Below are positions 5,956 to 8,734 of a stretch of 8,734 nt of DNA, piece after piece. Numbering within the stretch: the stretch's first letter is position 1; every line of letters begins with the position of its first letter. The stretch is taken from positions 1 to 8,734 of the forward strand of contig DASSIS010000042.1 of NCBI GenBank assembly GCA_035691665.1, read 5' to 3'. The position numbers and the translations under genes are program-made. The stretch is from DASUBN01 sp035691665 (GTDB taxonomy: Bacteria; Pseudomonadota; Gammaproteobacteria; Natronospirales; REEB76). Under the pieces are notes generated by a model that worked only from the letters and a program-made list of their open reading frames with translations, searched no databases and had not been told where the DNA came from.

Positions 5956-7173
5956 TCAGCCCATGGCCTTGGTATGCACGTTCTGGGGCGGGGGACCTGA
6001 GAGCACCACCTCGTAGAACGGCTTGTTGCTGTCCCAGGTCTTGCAGCTCGGGCACTGCCAATAGAGGGTGCGGCTGCGGAAGCCGCATTCCTCGCAGCGG
6101 TAGCGCGGCCCGTTCTTGAGTAGGTCACGCACCGCGATGCGCAGCGGTTCCACGTCGTTCACCGCCTGCCCGCCATGGCGGCCGGCGAGCGCGGTATGCA
6201 TCTGGTACAGGCCCTGCAGCGTGGGTTCACCGCGCAGGTACTCCACTACGCACTCGCGCGATACCGGATCGTCCAGACTGTCGTCCAGCACCGCGGCGAG
6301 CCCGATGTAACGGGTGGCCTTGGTGTTGGCGGCGCGCAGCTTCCGCATCAGGGCCTCGTAGACAGCGCTGCCGTCGAGGCGGCGGGTGATGCGCGCCAGG
6401 GCCGGCAGCACCTCGGTGGCGTAGCGGATCTCGTGCTCCAGCACCAGCTCGTAGTCGCGACGGCTCTCCTCCCAATCGGAGGCGGCCTCGGCCATCTGCG
6501 CCAACATGAGGTAGGCGCGCACGCAGTCCGCATCCTGGGACTGGGCGCGGCGCAGGAACTTCTGGGCGAGCGGCGCGTCCTGGGCGAGCAGCGCCGCCTG
6601 GCCGAGTTCGCAGTAATACTGGGCGATGATGTGGCGCTCGGAGACCGTGGTGAGGGACTCCAGGCGCTTGCGCATGGCGATGGCCTGCTCCCAGTCGCGC
6701 TGCATCTCGTAGAGCGACACCAGGCTGTGCAGCACCTGCTCGGTGTAGGCCGGCGCATCCAGCAGCTCCAGCAGGATGGTCTCGGCCCGGTCCAGCAGGC
6801 CCGCGCGCAGGTAGTCCTGGGCCAGCTCGTAGAGCGCCTCGGCCCGGTGCGCGCGGCTCAGGTTCGGCCGCGCGATGAGGTTCTGGTGGATGCGGATCGC
6901 CCGATCCGCCTCGCCGCGGCTGCGGAACAGGCTGCCCAGGGCGAAATGGGTCTCCACGGTGTCGGAGTCCACCTCCGCCATGCGTATGAATACCTCGATG
7001 GCCTTGTCCGGCTCCTCGTTGAGCAGGAAGTTCAGGCCCTTGAAGTACTCGGCGCTGGCGAAGCGTGCCGGGATGGCGCGCTTGCCCGAGTAGGACCAGC
7101 GCGCGAGGAACCAGCCGGCGAGGCCCGCGGCCACCACCACCAGGAAGACGATGGCGCCGGAGTCAGCGGTCAT
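5956..7173 (-). CDS. lapB: LPS assembly regulator LapB (YciM), TPR protein
   Basis: LapB is an inner-membrane protein that, in E. coli, acts with FtsH to degrade LpxC, the first committed enzyme of lipid A synthesis, and so balances LPS with phospholipid. The product has 405 residues against 389 in E. coli. An N-terminal anchor lies at about 6-24, followed by a cytoplasmic array of TPR-like helical repeats from about 40 to 280. The C-terminal rubredoxin-like metal site has its four cysteines intact: C360 and C363 in RCEECG, and C374 and C377 in QCPSC. About 28 residues follow the last cysteine, ending in a proline-containing tail. The ATG at 7173 lies inside the end of lapA (11-bp overlap), which implies translational coupling, as expected for a pair that works as a complex. 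Confidence 0.96.
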   Translation of the reverse strand: MTADSGAIVFLVVVAAGLAGWFLARWSYSGKRAIPARFASAEYFKGLNFLLNEEPDKAIEVFIRMAEVDSDTVETHFALGSLFRSRGEADRAIRIHQNLIARPNLSRAHRAEALYELAQDYLRAGLLDRAETILLELLDAPAYTEQVLHSLVSLYEMQRDWEQAIAMRKRLESLTTVSERHIIAQYYCELGQAALLAQDAPLAQKFLRRAQSQDADCVRAYLMLAQMAEAASDWEESRRDYELVLEHEIRYATEVLPALARITRRLDGSAVYEALMRKLRAANTKATRYIGLAAVLDDSLDDPVSRECVVEYLRGEPTLQGLYQMHTALAGRHGGQAVNDVEPLRIAVRDLLKNGPRYRCEECGFRSRTLYWQCPSCKTWDSNKPFYEVVLSGPPPQNVHTKAMG

Positions 7174-7456
7174 TCTTGAACGGCAGGTTGCGGAGGTTGC
7201 GGATCTCGGCTTCCGCTTCGCGGACCGAGTGCTTGAGCCGGCGGCGCTCGCGGCGCAGGCGGAAGATCACGGTGAGGCTGCTCAGGAGCCCCAGGAACCA
7301 GCCGATGACCGCGGCGCCGAGCAGCGCCGAGGAGAGGTGCACTTCCTCGCTGCCCACGAGGTAATCGAGGCGCACGATGGCGCCGTTCGCGTAGGCGAGC
7401 AGCAGCGCGACCGCGAAGACGCAGAACCAGGATATCCAGGTGATCCAGCGGGTCAT
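7163..7456 (-). CDS. lapA: LPS assembly protein LapA (YciS, DUF1049)
   Basis: This small inner-membrane partner of LapB has 97 residues (about 102 in E. coli). Two hydrophobic helices at about 4-23 and 43-65 are separated by a short loop with the family-typical NGAIVRLDYLVGSEEVHLS stretch (24-42). A highly basic cytoplasmic tail (66-97, RLRRERRRLKH) with coiled-coil character follows. It lies 33 bp after ihfB and overlaps lapB. No clear Shine-Dalgarno sequence precedes its ATG (the upstream bases read CCCTGAAACTCC), so translation may be weak or depend on ribosomes finishing ihfB. Confidence 0.93.
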   Translation of the reverse strand: MTRWITWISWFCVFAVALLLAYANGAIVRLDYLVGSEEVHLSSALLGAAVIGWFLGLLSSLTVIFRLRRERRRLKHSVREAEAEIRNLRNLPFKNDR

Positions 7457-7489
7457 GGAGTTTCAGGGCTGCCGCCGTGGACGCGCGGC

Positions 7490-7789
7490 TCAGGCCTGGG
7501 CGTCATGGATCTCGTCGTTGACGCGATCCCGCAGGTCCTTGCCCGGCTTGAAGTGCGGCACGTACTTGCCCGGCAGCGCCACGGCGTCGCCGGTCTTGGG
7601 GTTGCGGCCCATGCGCGGCGGACGGAAATGCAGCGAGAAGCTGCCGAAACCACGGATCTCGATGCGGCGGCCCGTGGACAGGGCTCCGCTCATCCGCTCC
7701 AGGATCATCTTCACGGCCAACTCGATGTCCTTGGCCGCAAGATGGCTCTGCTTGCGGGAGATGAGTTCGATCAGCTCTGACTTGGTCAT
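7490..7789 (-). CDS. ihfB: Integration host factor subunit beta
   Basis: IHF-beta pairs with IHF-alpha to bend DNA sharply at specific sites in transcription, replication and recombination. The 99-residue product (94 in E. coli) keeps the DNABII signature: RRIEIRGFGSFSLHFRPPR (41-59), GRNPKTG (61-67) with intercalating P64, and GKYVPHFKPGKDLRDRVN (74-91). E44 and R46, which in E. coli IHF-beta help read the consensus site, are both present, separating it from HU. The ATG at 7789 has a good ribosome-binding sequence (GGAAGG). It follows rpsA at 86 bp, the usual gammaproteobacterial order, with a strong hairpin between them. No convincing promoter of its own was seen. Confidence 0.97.
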   Translation of the reverse strand: MTKSELIELISRKQSHLAAKDIELAVKMILERMSGALSTGRRIEIRGFGSFSLHFRPPRMGRNPKTGDAVALPGKYVPHFKPGKDLRDRVNDEIHDAQA

Positions 7790-7838
7790 GTGCTACCTTC
7801 CGTCTAGAACGCCGAACGATCCAAACACCGTCAGGAGC

Positions 7839-7868
7839 GGCGCCCGCGGCCCTTAAGCCGCGGGCGCC
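7839..7868 (-). other. Perfect 12-bp GC hairpin between rpsA and ihfB
   Basis: GGCGCCCGCGGC (7839-7850) and GCCGCGGGCGCC (7857-7868) are perfect reverse complements around a 6-nt loop. The stem starts 7 nt after the rpsA stop on the minus strand. No T-run follows on the minus strand (GCTCCTGACGG), so it is not a textbook intrinsic terminator. It could act as an mRNA 3'-end barrier against exonucleases, a partial terminator or a processing site that lowers ihfB output relative to rpsA. Confidence 0.7.
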
Positions 7869-7875
7869 TTCCTCA

Positions 7876-8734
7876 TCACTCGTCCTTACCGCCGCCGATG
7901 TGCTCCTTGAGCAGGTCGCCCAAGGCGGTGGTGCCGCCGGAAGCGCCGCCACGGCCGTAGTCTTCCATGGCCTGGGCCTCTTCCTGCATCTCCTTCGCCT
8001 TCACGGACAGGCTCAGGGTGCGGTTCTTGCGGTCCATGCCCGTGAAGCGGGCTTCGATCTCGTCGCCTTCCTTGAGCACCGTGCGCGCATCCTCGATGCG
8101 GTCGCGGGACAGCTCGGAGGCACGCAGGTAGCCCTCGATGCCGTTGCCGAGGTCCACGGTCGCGCCCTTGGCGTCCACCGCGGTGATCTTGCCCTTCACG
8201 ATGCTGCCCTTCGGGTGGTCGGCGAGGAAGTTGGAGAACGGATCCTTCTCCATCTGCTTGACGCCGAGGGAGATGCGCTCGCGCTCGGCGTCCACCGCCA
8301 GCACGATCGCTTCCACTTCATCGCCCTTCTTGTAGTTGCGCACCGCTTCTTCGCCCGGCATGTCCCAGGAGATGTCGGAGAGGTGCACCAGGCCGTCGAT
8401 GCCGCCGTCCAGGCCCACGAAGATACCGAAGTCGGTGATCGACTTGATCTTGCCCTTGATGCGGTCGCCCTTGTTGTGGCCGGCCGCGAAGTCTTCCCAC
8501 GGGTTCGGCTTGCACTGCTTCATGCCGAGCGAGATGCGACGGCGCTCCTCGTCGATGTCCAGCACCATCACCTCGGTCTCGTCGCCCACCTGCACGACCT
8601 TGGCCGGGTTGATGTTCTTGTTGGTCCAGTCCATCTCGGAGACGTGCACCAGGCCTTCGACGCCCGGCTCGATCTCGACGAAGCAACCGTAGTCGGCCAG
8701 GTTCGTGACCTTGCCGAACAGGCGGGTGCCGTTC
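7876..8734 (-). CDS. rpsA: 30S ribosomal protein S1, C-terminal part (cut by window edge)
   Basis: S1 binds mRNA on the 30S subunit and helps initiate translation on leaders with weak Shine-Dalgarno sequences. The window holds the last 285 codons; the reading frame is open to the edge, with the first full codon at 8733-8731. By comparison with E. coli S1 (557 residues) the fragment begins inside the fourth S1 domain (GKVTNLADYGCFVEI ... VHVSEMDWTNKN), then carries the fifth (GKIKSITDFGIFVGLDGGID) and sixth (GKITAVDAKGATVDL). Each domain ends in the repeated R-ISLG/LSLSVK pattern. The C-terminal tail is Gly-rich and ends in GDLLKEHIGGGKDE. A GTG at 8649 is internal and not the true start. It heads the visible minus-strand gene train. 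Confidence 0.97.
   Translation of the reverse strand, partial: NGTRLFGKVTNLADYGCFVEIEPGVEGLVHVSEMDWTNKNINPAKVVQVGDETEVMVLDIDEERRRISLGMKQCKPNPWEDFAAGHNKGDRIKGKIKSITDFGIFVGLDGGIDGLVHLSDISWDMPGEEAVRNYKKGDEVEAIVLAVDAERERISLGVKQMEKDPFSNFLADHPKGSIVKGKITAVDAKGATVDLGNGIEGYLRASELSRDRIEDARTVLKEGDEIEARFTGMDRKNRTLSLSVKAKEMQEEAQAMEDYGRGGASGGTTALGDLLKEHIGGGKDE

Noticed and set aside
6175..7780. Plus-strand open frames of 334 and 209 residues opposite lapB, lapA and ihfB
   Set aside because: They mirror the third-position GC bias of the real minus-strand genes and have no domain, ribosome-binding site or conserved start.

Overview
This window looks like chromosomal DNA from a GC-rich (roughly 65% by eye) gammaproteobacterium. 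The evidence is the rpsA-ihfB pair followed by lapA and lapB, the close match of UvrB, S1 and IHF-beta to enterobacterial homologues, and gammaproteobacterial-type tRNA-Val(GAC) and tRNA-Asn(GUU). The codon bias and gene neighbourhoods would suit a GC-rich lineage such as Xanthomonadales or Chromatiales, but the genus cannot be fixed from this sequence. Almost all of the window is housekeeping DNA. I found no phage, IS element, CRISPR array, toxin-antitoxin pair or defence island.

Layout. On the minus strand at the left, uvrB (264-2291) is followed by a 119-bp gap with three hairpins and then tRNA-Val(GAC) (68-144). Diverging from uvrB across 70 bp is a class I (subgroup 1-beta) aspartate aminotransferase (2362-3543, +). 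Next come a strong sigma70-type promoter and tRNA-Asn(GUU) (3601-3675, +), then an orphan family 2 glycosyltransferase (3781-4692, +). The right half is one minus-strand gene train, read from the right edge leftwards: rpsA (3' part only), a 12-bp hairpin, ihfB, lapA, lapB, galU and a guanidinium-exporter-type SMR gene (gdx/sugE). The last gene converges on the glycosyltransferase, and the two stop codons share a 10-bp palindrome.

How the genes fit together. rpsA and ihfB are a classic translation/nucleoid pair. lapA and lapB encode the inner-membrane module that controls LpxC turnover and so LPS synthesis. galU makes UDP-glucose for LPS core and polysaccharide. lapA/lapB overlap by 11 bp and galU/gdx by 4 bp (ATGA), which suggests translational coupling. 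The less ordinary features are the gdx gene fused behind galU with no leader of its own, the hairpin-rich uvrB to tRNA-Val spacer, two substitutions in UvrB helicase motif VI, and the orphan glycosyltransferase behind a tRNA gene. None of these amounts to a new system.
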